5,727 nt of DNA from Pseudomonadota bacterium (GCA_023399815.1 JAEWOJ010000217.1:1-5727), one strand, 5' to 3'. Positions 1-5,699 are shown, counted from the first letter of the stretch. Numbers and translations are program-made. The notes: generated from the letters alone by a model not told the origin.

Positions 1-970
1 TGACCGAGATCGAGGTCGGCTCGGCCACGCCGATGGCGTAGGAGACCTGCACTTCGCACTTGTCGGCCAGGCCGGCGGCGACCACGTTCTTGGCGACGTA
101 GCGGGCGGCGTAGGCGGCCGAACGGTCCACCTTCGACGGGTCCTTGCCCGAGAACGCGCCACCGCCGTGACGGGCCATGCCGCCGTAGGTGTCGACGATG
201 ATCTTGCGGCCGGTCAGGCCGCAGTCGCCCACCGGGCCGCCGATCACGAAGATGCCGGTCGGGTTGATGTGCACCTTGTTCTTCGGCAGCGCGTCCAGCC
301 ACGCCTTCGGCAGCACCGGCTTGAGGATGTGCTCGCGCACGGCCTCGACCAGGTCCTTCTGCTTCACGCCCGGGTCGTGCTGGGTCGACAGCACCACCGC
401 GTCCAGGCCCTCGATCTTGCCGTTGTCGCCGTAGCGCAGGGTGACCTGGCTCTTGGCGTCCGGGCGCAGCCACGGCAGCGGCGAGTTCTTCTTCTTGCGC
501 ACCTTGGCCTGCTGCTCGACCAGGCGGTGCGAGTAGTAGACCGGCGCCGGCATGAATTCCGGGGCTTCGTTGCAGGCATAGCCGAACATCAAGCCCTGGT
601 CGCCCGCGCCCTGTTCTTCCGGCTTCTTGGCCTTGCGGTCGGTGCCGTCCACGCCGGCGGCGATGTCCGGCGACTGCTTGCCGAGCATGTTGATGATGGC
701 GCAGGTATGGCCGTCGAAGCCGACGTTGGAGTTGTCGTAGCCGATCGAGTTGATGACGTTGCGGGTCAGTTCCTCGATGTCGACCCACGCCGAGGTGGTG
801 ACTTCGCCAGCGACGATGGCAGCGCCGGTCTTGACCAGGGTTTCGCAGGCGACGCGGGCGCGCTTGTCCTGGGCCAGGATCGCGTCCAGCACCGCATCGG
901 AAATCTGGTCGGCGATCTTGTCCGGATGGCCTTCGGAGACCGATTCGGAAGTGAACAGGTAGCTGGACAT
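1..970 (-). CDS. metK: S-adenosylmethionine synthetase (methionine adenosyltransferase), C-terminus cut by window edge
   Basis: This enzyme makes S-adenosylmethionine from methionine and ATP in the cytosol, releasing phosphate and pyrophosphate. The start codon is the ATG at 970-968, and 323 codons are visible before the left edge; family members are about 385-405 residues, so roughly the last 80 are missing. The protein opens MSSYLFTSESVSEGHPDK, where GHPDK (residues 14-18) contains the ATP-site histidine. Both family signatures are intact: GAGDQGLMFGY at about 121-131 and GGGAFSGKD at about 269-277, the latter being the glycine-rich phosphate-binding loop. GGPVGDCGLTGRK lies between them, and the visible end reads through AIGVAEPTSISV, all typical of bacterial MetK. 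No frameshift is seen. An AAAGGA ribosome binding site lies 9 nt upstream of the ATG. The gene is divergent from the LysR-type regulator, with 176 bp between the starts. Identification is near certain. Confidence 0.98.
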   Translation of the reverse strand, partial: MSSYLFTSESVSEGHPDKIADQISDAVLDAILAQDKRARVACETLVKTGAAIVAGEVTTSAWVDIEELTRNVINSIGYDNSNVGFDGHTCAIINMLGKQSPDIAAGVDGTDRKAKKPEEQGAGDQGLMFGYACNEAPEFMPAPVYYSHRLVEQQAKVRKKKNSPLPWLRPDAKSQVTLRYGDNGKIEGLDAVVLSTQHDPGVKQKDLVEAVREHILKPVLPKAWLDALPKNKVHINPTGIFVIGGPVGDCGLTGRKIIVDTYGGMARHGGGAFSGKDPSKVDRSAAYAARYVAKNVVAAGLADKCEVQVSYAIGVAEPTSISV

Positions 971-979
971 CGGCTAATA

Positions 980-985
980 TCCTTT
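980..985 (-). promoter_or_regulatory. metK ribosome binding site
   Basis: On the minus strand the sequence reads AAAGGA, 9 nt before the metK ATG. It supports the MSSYLF start rather than a later methionine. Confidence 0.75.
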
Positions 986-1010
986 GATTCGGATGGAAAG
1001 ATGGGCGCGC

Positions 1011-1016
1011 ATGATA
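1011..1016 (-). promoter_or_regulatory. Candidate metK promoter -10 element
   Basis: The minus strand reads TATCAT here (4 of 6 to the TATAAT consensus) in an otherwise very GC-rich region, inside GTGTATCATG. Transcription would begin near 1004, giving a leader of only about 34 nt. No good -35 hexamer is found 16-18 bp upstream, where the bases are CTGCAC. The short leader leaves no room for a SAM-sensing riboswitch. This is an inference from consensus only. Confidence 0.45.
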
Positions 1017-1022
1017 CACCTC

Positions 1023-1043
1023 GGGCCCCTGCGGTGCAGGCCC
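1023..1043. promoter_or_regulatory. Imperfect palindrome upstream of metK -10
   Basis: GGGCCCCTGC (1023-1032) and GCAGGCCC (1036-1043) are inverted copies apart from a two-base bulge, with GGT between them. The palindrome sits just upstream of the proposed metK -10, over the position expected for a -35 or operator. It could bind a regulator or be chance in 70% GC DNA. No known operator is recognised. Confidence 0.25.
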
Positions 1044-1107
1044 TGCGTCCGGATGTTGCCTGAAATTCAGCCGGGCGGGGCGCCGGCGCGGGGCGGTCCG
1101 GCTCGCT

Positions 1108-1113
1108 TATAGT
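1108..1113 (+). promoter_or_regulatory. Candidate -10 element of the LysR-type regulator gene
   Basis: TATAGT (5 of 6 to the -10 consensus) lies 33 nt before the GTG start in a GC-rich stretch with almost no other AT clusters. A convincing -35 is not visible (GGCGCG at 17 bp spacing), which would fit an activator-dependent or weak promoter. GCTT at 1105-1108 and AAGC at 1123-1126 form a short inverted pair around it that could belong to an autoregulatory LysR site, but this is weak. Confidence 0.45.
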
Positions 1114-1135
1114 CCGCGGTGCAAGCCATCTCGGG

Positions 1136-1142
1136 GGAGGGG
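1136..1142 (+). promoter_or_regulatory. Shine-Dalgarno sequence deciding the GTG start of the LysR gene
   Basis: GGAGGGG ends 4 nt before the GTG at 1147, with the GGAGG core 6 nt away. It decides the GTG at 1147 as the start; the resulting protein begins directly with the MLIRHLAYFV helix typical of LysR proteins. Confidence 0.8.
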
Positions 1143-1146
1143 CGCC

Positions 1147-2061
1147 GTGCTGATCCGACATCTGGCCTATTTCGTCACCTTGGCCGAAGTGGGGCACTTC
1201 GCCCGCGCCGCCGCGCTGTGCAACGTCACCCAGTCGACCCTCTCGGCGACCATCCGCAAGCTGGAGGACGAGCTGCAGGCGACCCTGATCGTGCGCGGCA
1301 ACCGTTACCGGGGCTTGACCGCCGACGGCGAGCGGGTGCTGGAATGGGGGCGGGTGATCCTGTTCGACTACGACAGCCTGCGCCAGGAACTGGCCGGCAC
1401 CGGCAAGCGGCTGTCGGGGACGCTGCGGCTGGGGGTGATCCCGGCGGCGATGCCGGCGGTGCCGGCGCTGACCGGACTGTTCGCCCGCGCGCACCCGCAG
1501 GCCACCATCGACGTGCGCGCGATGACCTCGCGGGCGATCGAGCGCGGCTTGACCAGCTTCGACCTCGACGGCGGCCTGACCTACCTGGAAAACGAGCCGC
1601 TGGAGGACGTGCAGTGCCTGCCGCTGTACCGCGAGCACTACGTGTTCGCCTGCCGCGGCGACCATCCCCTCGCCACGCGGCGGACGCTGACCTGGCAGGA
1701 GGCGCTGGCGCAGCCGCTGTGCCTGCTCGGGCAGGACATGCAGAACCGGCGCATCCTCGACGCCATCGCCGCCTCGGTCGGGCTGCAGGCCCGGCCGGCG
1801 ATCACCGGCAATTCCAACGTCGCCGTCTGCGCCCACGTCCACAGCGGCCACTGGTGCAGCATCGTGCCGCACACCTTCGCCGGCCTGTTCGGCAAGGGCG
1901 CGGGGCTGGCGCTGGTCGAACTGGAACCATCCGGGCCGGCACAGCTGCTGGGGCTGGTGGTGTCCGACCGCGTGCCGCAGTCGCCGATGACGCGGGCGCT
2001 GCTCGGCGTCATGCGCGACGTCGATTTCGAGCAATGCCTGCGCGAGCTGGGCACGTCATAG
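1147..2061 (+). CDS. LysR-type transcriptional regulator, formate-dehydrogenase-associated (FdsR-like) subgroup
   Basis: A DNA-binding regulator of 304 residues, the normal LysR length. Residues 1-60 form the winged helix-turn-helix: the helices AALCNVTQSTLSATIRKLED and the following wing are intact. Residues about 90-300 form the two-lobed effector-binding domain, opening with SGTLRLGVIP; the stretches GLTYLENEPLEDV, LPLYREHYVF, LCLLGQDMQNRRI and IVPHTFAGLFG are as I recall from LysR proteins encoded beside NAD-dependent formate dehydrogenases. The start is GTG, set by a strong Shine-Dalgarno. A truncated formate dehydrogenase lies 212 bp downstream on the same strand, which supports the subgroup call. 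The gene is divergent from metK but has no obvious link to methionine metabolism. Family assignment is very firm; the formate link is inference from resemblance and neighbourhood. There is no sign of decay, so it may have kept other targets. Confidence 0.93.
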   Translation: MLIRHLAYFVTLAEVGHFARAAALCNVTQSTLSATIRKLEDELQATLIVRGNRYRGLTADGERVLEWGRVILFDYDSLRQELAGTGKRLSGTLRLGVIPAAMPAVPALTGLFARAHPQATIDVRAMTSRAIERGLTSFDLDGGLTYLENEPLEDVQCLPLYREHYVFACRGDHPLATRRTLTWQEALAQPLCLLGQDMQNRRILDAIAASVGLQARPAITGNSNVAVCAHVHSGHWCSIVPHTFAGLFGKGAGLALVELEPSGPAQLLGLVVSDRVPQSPMTRALLGVMRDVDFEQCLRELGTS

Positions 2062-2273
2062 AGCGATTCGATGGTGCGATGGAAATTTTTCGTTTGATGC
2101 GCTGAAGGCCGCGTGGAAGCATGACGCCTGCGAAACAGAGCATCGGCGAGCGGTACGCATCCGCTGTGGTTGGCCCGGTCGTTTCCTTCTCCAACATCGC
2201 CTGCTGCACCGGTACGTGACCGCGCGTGCTTCCGGCGGTGTTTCCTGCTGCCGGAATTCCAGGGGATACAGAC
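2062..2273. other. Gene-free region between LysR gene and formate dehydrogenase remnant
   Basis: 212 bp with no supportable gene. Composition differs from the neighbours: 2079-2099 is locally AT-rich, with GGAAATTTTT followed by CGTTTGATG. AGCGG (2149-2153) and CCGCT (2161-2165) form a small inverted repeat with a 7-nt spacer. It most likely held the promoter and LysR operator of the lost formate dehydrogenase. TTGATG at 2094-2099 resembles a -35, but no matching -10 is convincing. No terminator with a T-run follows the LysR stop. Confidence 0.4.
2261..2265 (+). promoter_or_regulatory. Ribosome binding site of the formate dehydrogenase remnant
   Basis: AGGGG lies 8 nt before the ATG at 2274. 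Its survival selects MAKVLCVV as the original start rather than the upstream ATG-less or alternative starts in the same frame, and agrees with the family's usual MAKVLC beginning. Confidence 0.6.
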
Positions 2274-2615
2274 ATGGCCAAAGTGCTCTGCGTGGTTCAC
2301 GACACGCCCATCGACGGCCAGCCAGGCACCGAGCCGGGCCTGCGCGGCTATCTGGAAGCGCGCGGCCACACACTGGTGACGGCCAGCGACGACGATGCCG
2401 GCTTCGAGCGCGAACTGGCCGATGCCGACGCGGTGGTCGGCTCGCCGCTGCGCCCGCCGCGTCCGCCCGCAGGCCGCATCGAGGCGGTGTTCCCGGTTTC
2501 TGCATGGGCAACCGTCTCGCTGCCGGTACCGCTGACCGTGCGGTCATGGAACTGCCGCAAAACCGCAACCGCCCTGCCGTCTGGTGGTCGCAGGCTGGCG
2601 CCCAACCGGGCCTGA
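2274..2615 (+). pseudogene. Truncated NAD-dependent formate dehydrogenase (N-terminal remnant)
   Basis: The intact enzyme (about 380-400 residues) oxidises formate to CO2 with NAD+. Here only about 70 N-terminal residues are recognisable. Residues 1-17, MAKVLCVVHDTPIDGQP, match the characteristic FDH start. Residues 18-70, with GLRGYLEARGHTLV and FERELADADAVV, match the part that follows a long loop in the Pseudomonas-type enzyme; about 35 residues of that loop are absent, as in shorter FDHs or by deletion. After RIEA (about 2486) similarity stops, and the frame runs through unrelated sequence to a TGA at 2613-2615. The Rossmann NAD site and the catalytic Arg and His are all gone, so a 113-residue product could not be an active dehydrogenase. 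An AGGGG ribosome binding site and start codon survive. The next gene starts 11 bp after the stop. The family call rests on remembered sequence features, not an alignment. Confidence 0.82.
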
Positions 2616-2625
2616 GCCAACCGCC
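2487..2625. other. Junction segment between FDH remnant and acyltransferase gene
   Basis: About 140 bp that match neither the expected continuation of formate dehydrogenase (in any of the three plus frames) nor another family I recognise. It is somewhat less GC-rich than the genes around it. It probably contains the original upstream region of the acyltransferase gene, joined to the remnant by a deletion. No clear -10/-35 pair and no Shine-Dalgarno are seen in front of 2626. Confidence 0.35.
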
Positions 2626-4338
2626 ATGCACCAGATCGAGCACCGCCTGCAGCAGCGCTATCCCGATTGGTTCCACGGCCCGCGCGGCCGCCTGGCGCGG
2701 CCGCTGCTGCGCACGGTGGGGCGCTGGTCGCGGCTGGACCGGGTGGAGGAATTCCTGCGCCACAACGGCGACCGGCGCGGTTTCGCCTTCGTCGCCGCCG
2801 CGCTGGACTACCTGGGCAGCCGCTACGAGGTGGACGCTGCCGCGCTGGCGCGGATTCCCGCCAGTGGGCGCCTGCTGATCGTCGCCAACCATCCTTCCGG
2901 CGCGCTCGACGCGCTGGCGCTGCTGGATGCGGTGGGCAGGGTCCGGCGCGACGTGCGGATCGTCGCCAACGACCTGCTCGCCGACCTGGAACCGCTGCGC
3001 GAACTGCTGCTGCCGGTGCGCATCCTCGGCGGCCGCGCGCAGCGCGCCAGCCTGCAGGCGGTGGAGCAGGCGCTGGCGGCCGAGCAGTGCGTGATCGTGT
3101 TCCTGGCCGGCGAAGTCTCGCGGCTGTCGCTGCGCGGCATCCGCGACGGCCGCTGGAACCGCGGTTTCGTCCGCTTCGCCAACGCCACGCACACGCCGGT
3201 GCTGCCGGTGCGGGTGCAGGCGCGCAACTCGGCGCTGTTCTACGGCGCCTCGACCCTGTTCAAGCCTGCCGGCACCGCCCTGCTGGCGCGCGAGATGTTC
3301 GCCCGCCGCGGGCGGCCGTTGCGGCTGCAGGTGGGGCAGGTGATGCGGCTGGAATCCGGGCTGGACCCGGCGCTGCAACTGGAAGCGGTGCGGCGGGCGC
3401 TGTACGCGCTGGGCCGCGACGCCGCGCAGGCCGACGCCGCCAACGGTGGACCGGAACCGCTGGCCGCGCCGGTCGCCGCGGCGCAGGTGGCGGCGGAAAT
3501 CGAGGCCGCCGAGCTGCTCGGGCAGACCGGCGACGGCAAGCAGATCCGGCTGGCGCGCTGCGCCGCCGGCTCGCCGCTGCTGCTGGAACTGGGCCGGCTG
3601 CGCGAGCTGACCTTCCGCCAGGTCGGCGAGGGCACCGGCCGCAGCCGCGACCTGGACGACTTCGACCCGCTGTACCAGCACATCGTGGTCTGGGACGCGG
3701 CGGCGCAGCGCATCGCCGGCGCCTACCGCATCATGCGCGGCGCCCAGGCGCTGGCGCGCAGCGGGCTGGCCGGGCTCTACACTGCCGCGCTGTTCCGCTA
3801 TTCGGACGATGCCATCACCCGCATCGCCGAAGGCATGGAACTGGGCCGCAGCTTCGTCGTGCCGGACTACTGGGGCAGCCGCAGCCTGGACTACCTGTGG
3901 CAGGGCATCGGCGCCTACCTGCGATGCCAGCCCGGCGTCCGCTACCTGTTCGGCGCAGTGTCGATCAGCGCGGCGCTGCCGCGCGAGGCGCGCGAGCAGC
4001 TCGTCGCCTATTACCAGCGCTACTACGGCGGCGGCCACGGCCTGGCCGAATCGAACCGGCCGTTCCAGTACTTCGCCGCGCCGCCCTGCTTCGGCGACAT
4101 GGACGCCGAGGCCGCGTTCGAGGTGCTCAAGGCCAACCTGGCCGCGCTGGGCACCAGCGTGCCGACGCTCTACCGCCAGTATACCGACCTGTGCGAACCG
4201 GGCGGCGCGCGCTTCCTGGCGTTCGGCGTGGACCCGGACTTCAGCGACTCGATCGACGGCCTGATCGAGGTGGACCTGCAGGCGATCCGGCCGAAGAAGC
4301 GCAAGCGTTACCTGCGCGACGCCGGAGCCGTGGCATGA
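2626..4338 (+). CDS. Fused lysophospholipid (PlsC-type) acyltransferase and GNAT/hemolysin-type N-acyltransferase, OlsF-like
   Basis: A 570-residue protein with two acyltransferase domains. The N-terminal part (about 70-270) is a PlsC/LPLAT domain: NHPSGALD at 88-95 carries the catalytic His89 and Asp95 (an H-x5-D spacing usual in this subgroup), FLAGEVSRLS at 159-168 is the acceptor-binding block, and PVLPVRVQARNS at 191-202 is the final conserved strand. The C-terminal part (about 305-545) is a GNAT fold of the hemolysin/OlsB kind, with IRLAR, DDFDPLYQHIVVWD and ELGRSFV (405-411). This order is that of OlsF, which N-acylates ornithine and then O-acylates the lyso-lipid, so an aminolipid product at the inner membrane is plausible. 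No signal peptide or clear membrane helix is seen. ATG 2626 is preferred because MHQIEHRL fits homologs I recall; an in-frame GTG at 2584 is possible and no Shine-Dalgarno supports either. It overlaps the next gene by 4 bp. Domain calls are firm; the substrate is inferred. Confidence 0.87.
   Translation: MHQIEHRLQQRYPDWFHGPRGRLARPLLRTVGRWSRLDRVEEFLRHNGDRRGFAFVAAALDYLGSRYEVDAAALARIPASGRLLIVANHPSGALDALALLDAVGRVRRDVRIVANDLLADLEPLRELLLPVRILGGRAQRASLQAVEQALAAEQCVIVFLAGEVSRLSLRGIRDGRWNRGFVRFANATHTPVLPVRVQARNSALFYGASTLFKPAGTALLAREMFARRGRPLRLQVGQVMRLESGLDPALQLEAVRRALYALGRDAAQADAANGGPEPLAAPVAAAQVAAEIEAAELLGQTGDGKQIRLARCAAGSPLLLELGRLRELTFRQVGEGTGRSRDLDDFDPLYQHIVVWDAAAQRIAGAYRIMRGAQALARSGLAGLYTAALFRYSDDAITRIAEGMELGRSFVVPDYWGSRSLDYLWQGIGAYLRCQPGVRYLFGAVSISAALPREAREQLVAYYQRYYGGGHGLAESNRPFQYFAAPPCFGDMDAEAAFEVLKANLAALGTSVPTLYRQYTDLCEPGGARFLAFGVDPDFSDSIDGLIEVDLQAIRPKKRKRYLRDAGAVA
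4324..4327 (+). promoter_or_regulatory. Internal Shine-Dalgarno for the phosphoesterase gene
   Basis: GGAG lies within the last codons of the acyltransferase gene, 7 nt before the ATG at 4335. With the ATGA overlap it indicates translational coupling of the two genes. Confidence 0.6.
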
Positions 4339-5138
4339 ACGCGCCGGTGCCGCTGCTGCCGCACCGGCGCGCGGTGTTCATCTCGGACACGCACCTGGGC
4401 GCGCGGCACTGCCATGCCGCCGAACTGGCGCGCTTCCTGTCCACGCTGCGCTGCGAGCGGCTGTACCTGGTCGGCGACATCGTCGACCTGTGGTGGCTGG
4501 CGCACAAGCGCGCCAGCTGGGAGGCCGCGCACAACGAGGTGATCGAAGCGCTGCATGCGCTGCGCCGCGCCGGCACCGAGATCGTCTACATCCCCGGCAA
4601 CCACGACGCGCCGCTGCGCCGCACCTGCGGCCTGATGCTGCCGGCGATGCAGGTGCGGCGGCGCGCCATCCACGTCACCGCCGACGGCCGCCGGCTGCTG
4701 GTGGTGCATGGCGACGACTACGACGGCATCACCCATTTCGGCGGCCTGCAGGAACGCTTCGGCGACTGGCTCTACTACCGCATCCTTACCGGCAACCGCC
4801 TGCTCAACGCGCTGCGCCGCCGGCTCGGCCTGCGCTACTGGTCGCTGTCGGAATTCCTCAAGCGGCGCAGCGCAGCGGCCGAGCGCTACATCGAACGCTT
4901 CGTGCAGGCCGGACTGGACGACGTCCGCCGCCGCGGCCTGGACGGCATCGTCTGCGGCCACATCCACCGCGCCGCGCTGGTCGAGCGCGACGGGCTGGTG
5001 TACGCCAACGACGGCGACTGGGTCGAGAGCCTGACCGCGCTGGCCGAGGACCACGACGGCAGCCTGCGCCTGCTCGACCACGCCGGCCGCAGCCTGGCGT
5101 GGCTGCCGCCCCTCGCGCCGCTGGCGCGGGCCGCCTGA
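4335..5138 (+). CDS. LpxH-like metallophosphoesterase (UDP-2,3-diacylglucosamine diphosphatase family, COG2908 type)
   Basis: A 267-residue calcineurin-like phosphoesterase with every metal-binding block intact: SDTHLG (17-22), GDIVDLWW (47-54), GNHD (88-91), HGDDYD (125-130) and GHIH (208-211). These bind the two-metal centre. Order and length fit the LpxH superfamily, whose founding member cleaves UDP-2,3-diacylglucosamine to lipid X in lipid A synthesis. The third block is GNHD, whereas true LpxH has GNRD with a conserved Arg, so this is more likely a paralog acting on another phospho- or nucleotide-lipid. A basic stretch at about 155-182 (many Arg, with LRYWSLSEFLKRR) could be the lipid- or membrane-contacting insert. 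The start overlaps the acyltransferase stop (ATGA), implying co-translation and probably a shared lipid pathway. No signal peptide is seen, so a cytosolic or peripheral inner-membrane location is likely. The fold is certain; the substrate is not known. Confidence 0.9.
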   Translation: MNAPVPLLPHRRAVFISDTHLGARHCHAAELARFLSTLRCERLYLVGDIVDLWWLAHKRASWEAAHNEVIEALHALRRAGTEIVYIPGNHDAPLRRTCGLMLPAMQVRRRAIHVTADGRRLLVVHGDDYDGITHFGGLQERFGDWLYYRILTGNRLLNALRRRLGLRYWSLSEFLKRRSAAAERYIERFVQAGLDDVRRRGLDGIVCGHIHRAALVERDGLVYANDGDWVESLTALAEDHDGSLRLLDHAGRSLAWLPPLAPLARAA

Positions 5139-5148
5139 GTCGCCAGCG
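5119..5148 (+). other. Stem-loop spanning the phosphoesterase stop codon
   Basis: CGCTGGCG (5119-5126) and CGCCAGCG (5141-5148) are perfect inverted copies with a 14-nt loop that holds the TGA stop. No T-run follows, so it is not a standard intrinsic terminator. It may protect the transcript 3' end or be a by-product of the adjacent hexamer repeat. Confidence 0.35.
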
Positions 5149-5164
5149 CCAGCGCCAGCGCCGG
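5141..5164 (+). repeat. Short hexamer tandem repeat (CGCCAG x3 plus CGCCGG)
   Basis: CGCCAG occurs three times in a row, followed by the variant CGCCGG, beginning two bases after the phosphoesterase stop. It is a small slippage-prone repeat outside coding sequence, so length change would not alter the protein. Confidence 0.85.
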
Positions 5165-5179
5165 TGTGGAGGGGAGAGT

Positions 5180-5343
5180 GTTCCCTTCTCCCTCCGGAAG
5201 AAGGTGCCCCGGAAGGGCGGATGAGGGTAAGGGCGAGGCCTTGTGCACCGAGGCATCGGGAGGGCTTCGCCCCCGGCCCTCACCCCAACCCCTCTCCCGG
5301 GGGGAGAGGGGCTTTGAGAGCCGGGACTCATTGCGCTGCCGCC
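5180..5343. repeat. 164-bp tandem structured repeat, copy 1
   Basis: First of three head-to-tail copies, starting GTTCCCTTCTCCC and ending ATTGCGCTGCCGCC. It holds four inverted repeats in order: CTTCTCCC/GGAAGAAG with one mismatch, a short GCCC/GGGC stem, an arm where GCGAGGCC faces GGCTTCGC (one G-U type pair), and CCCCTCTCCC/GGGAGAGGGG (5289-5298 with 5302-5311) around the loop GGG. It is the most diverged copy in the first half. Open frames across it carry no protein signal. Confidence 0.93.
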
Positions 5344-5507
5344 GTTCCCTTCTCCCATTGGGAGAAGGTGCCCCGCAGGGGCGGATGAGGGTGCGGGCGA
5401 AGCCTCGTGCACCCAGGCATCGAGAGGGCTTCGCCTCCGGCCCTCACCCCAACCCCTCTCCCAAGGGGAGAGGGGCTTTGAAAGCCGGGGCCCATTGCGC
5501 TGCCGCC
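5344..5507. repeat. 164-bp tandem structured repeat, copy 2
   Basis: Complete copy with the best-preserved stems. CTTCTCCC (5349-5356) pairs perfectly with GGGAGAAG (5360-5367) around ATT; GCCCC pairs with GGGGC around GCA; GGCGAAGCC faces GGCTTCGCC, extended outward by TGAGGG with CCCTCA; and CCCCTCTCCC (5453-5462) pairs with GGGAGAGGGG (5466-5475) around AAG. The left and right ends are also imperfect inverted copies of each other, as in a MITE or REP-type element. Confidence 0.95.
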
Positions 5508-5650
5508 GTTCCCTGCTCCCTGCGGGAGAAGGTGCCCCGTAGGGGCGGATGAGGGTACGGGCGAAGCCTCGTGCACCCAGGCCGCGGGAGGGCTTCGCCG
5601 CCGGCCCTCACCCCAACCCCTCTCCCGGAGGGAGAGGGGCTTGAAAGCGG
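5508..5650. repeat. 164-bp tandem structured repeat, copy 3 (3' end missing)
   Basis: Third copy, in exact phase with the others until about 5641, where one T is lost (CTTGAAAGC instead of CTTTGAAAGC). Similarity fades by about 5650, and the closing ATTGCGCTGCCGCC is absent. The stems are kept: CTGCTCCC/GGGAGAAG has one mismatch, GCCCC/GGGGC encloses GTA, and CCCCTCTCCC (5617-5626) with GGGAGAGGGG (5630-5639) encloses GGA. The loss of the closing segment suggests the junction between units is ATTGCGCTGCCGCC. Confidence 0.9.
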
Positions 5651-5699
5651 GGAGCCGGGGCCGGCCAGTACCGGATGCGCGCAGCTGCCGATCGCTGGC

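Noticed and set aside
971..1010. SAM or SAH riboswitch in the metK leader
   Set aside because: The leader from the proposed start is about 34 nt and AT-rich near the ATG, too short for a known SAM-sensing fold; no such elements were recognised.
167..1063. 298-codon plus-strand open frame opposite metK
   Set aside because: The complementary strand encodes MetK with intact signatures; this frame has no recognisable domain.
766..2034. 422-codon open frame on the minus strand across the LysR gene and the metK start
   Set aside because: It shadows the LysR gene, has biased low-complexity composition, and its end runs into the metK coding region in the wrong frame.
2056..4038. 660-codon open frame on the minus strand
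   Set aside because: It lies opposite the acyltransferase gene, and its product is a low-complexity Ala/Arg/Gln/Gly-rich sequence with no family motif. This is the usual antisense shadow in high-GC DNA.
2667..4335. Long upstream extension of the phosphoesterase frame into the acyltransferase gene
   Set aside because: The extension is Arg/Ala/Gly-rich shadow sequence. The true start is the ATG at 4335, with GGAG 7 nt upstream and homology beginning there.
5289..5311. Intrinsic terminator at the strongest repeat hairpin
   Set aside because: The stem is strong but is followed by CTTTGAGAG rather than a T-run in this and the other copies, so termination is not supported on sequence alone.
5180..5650. 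CRISPR array
   Set aside because: The copies are 164 bp long, directly adjacent and diverged, with no unique spacers and no cas genes.
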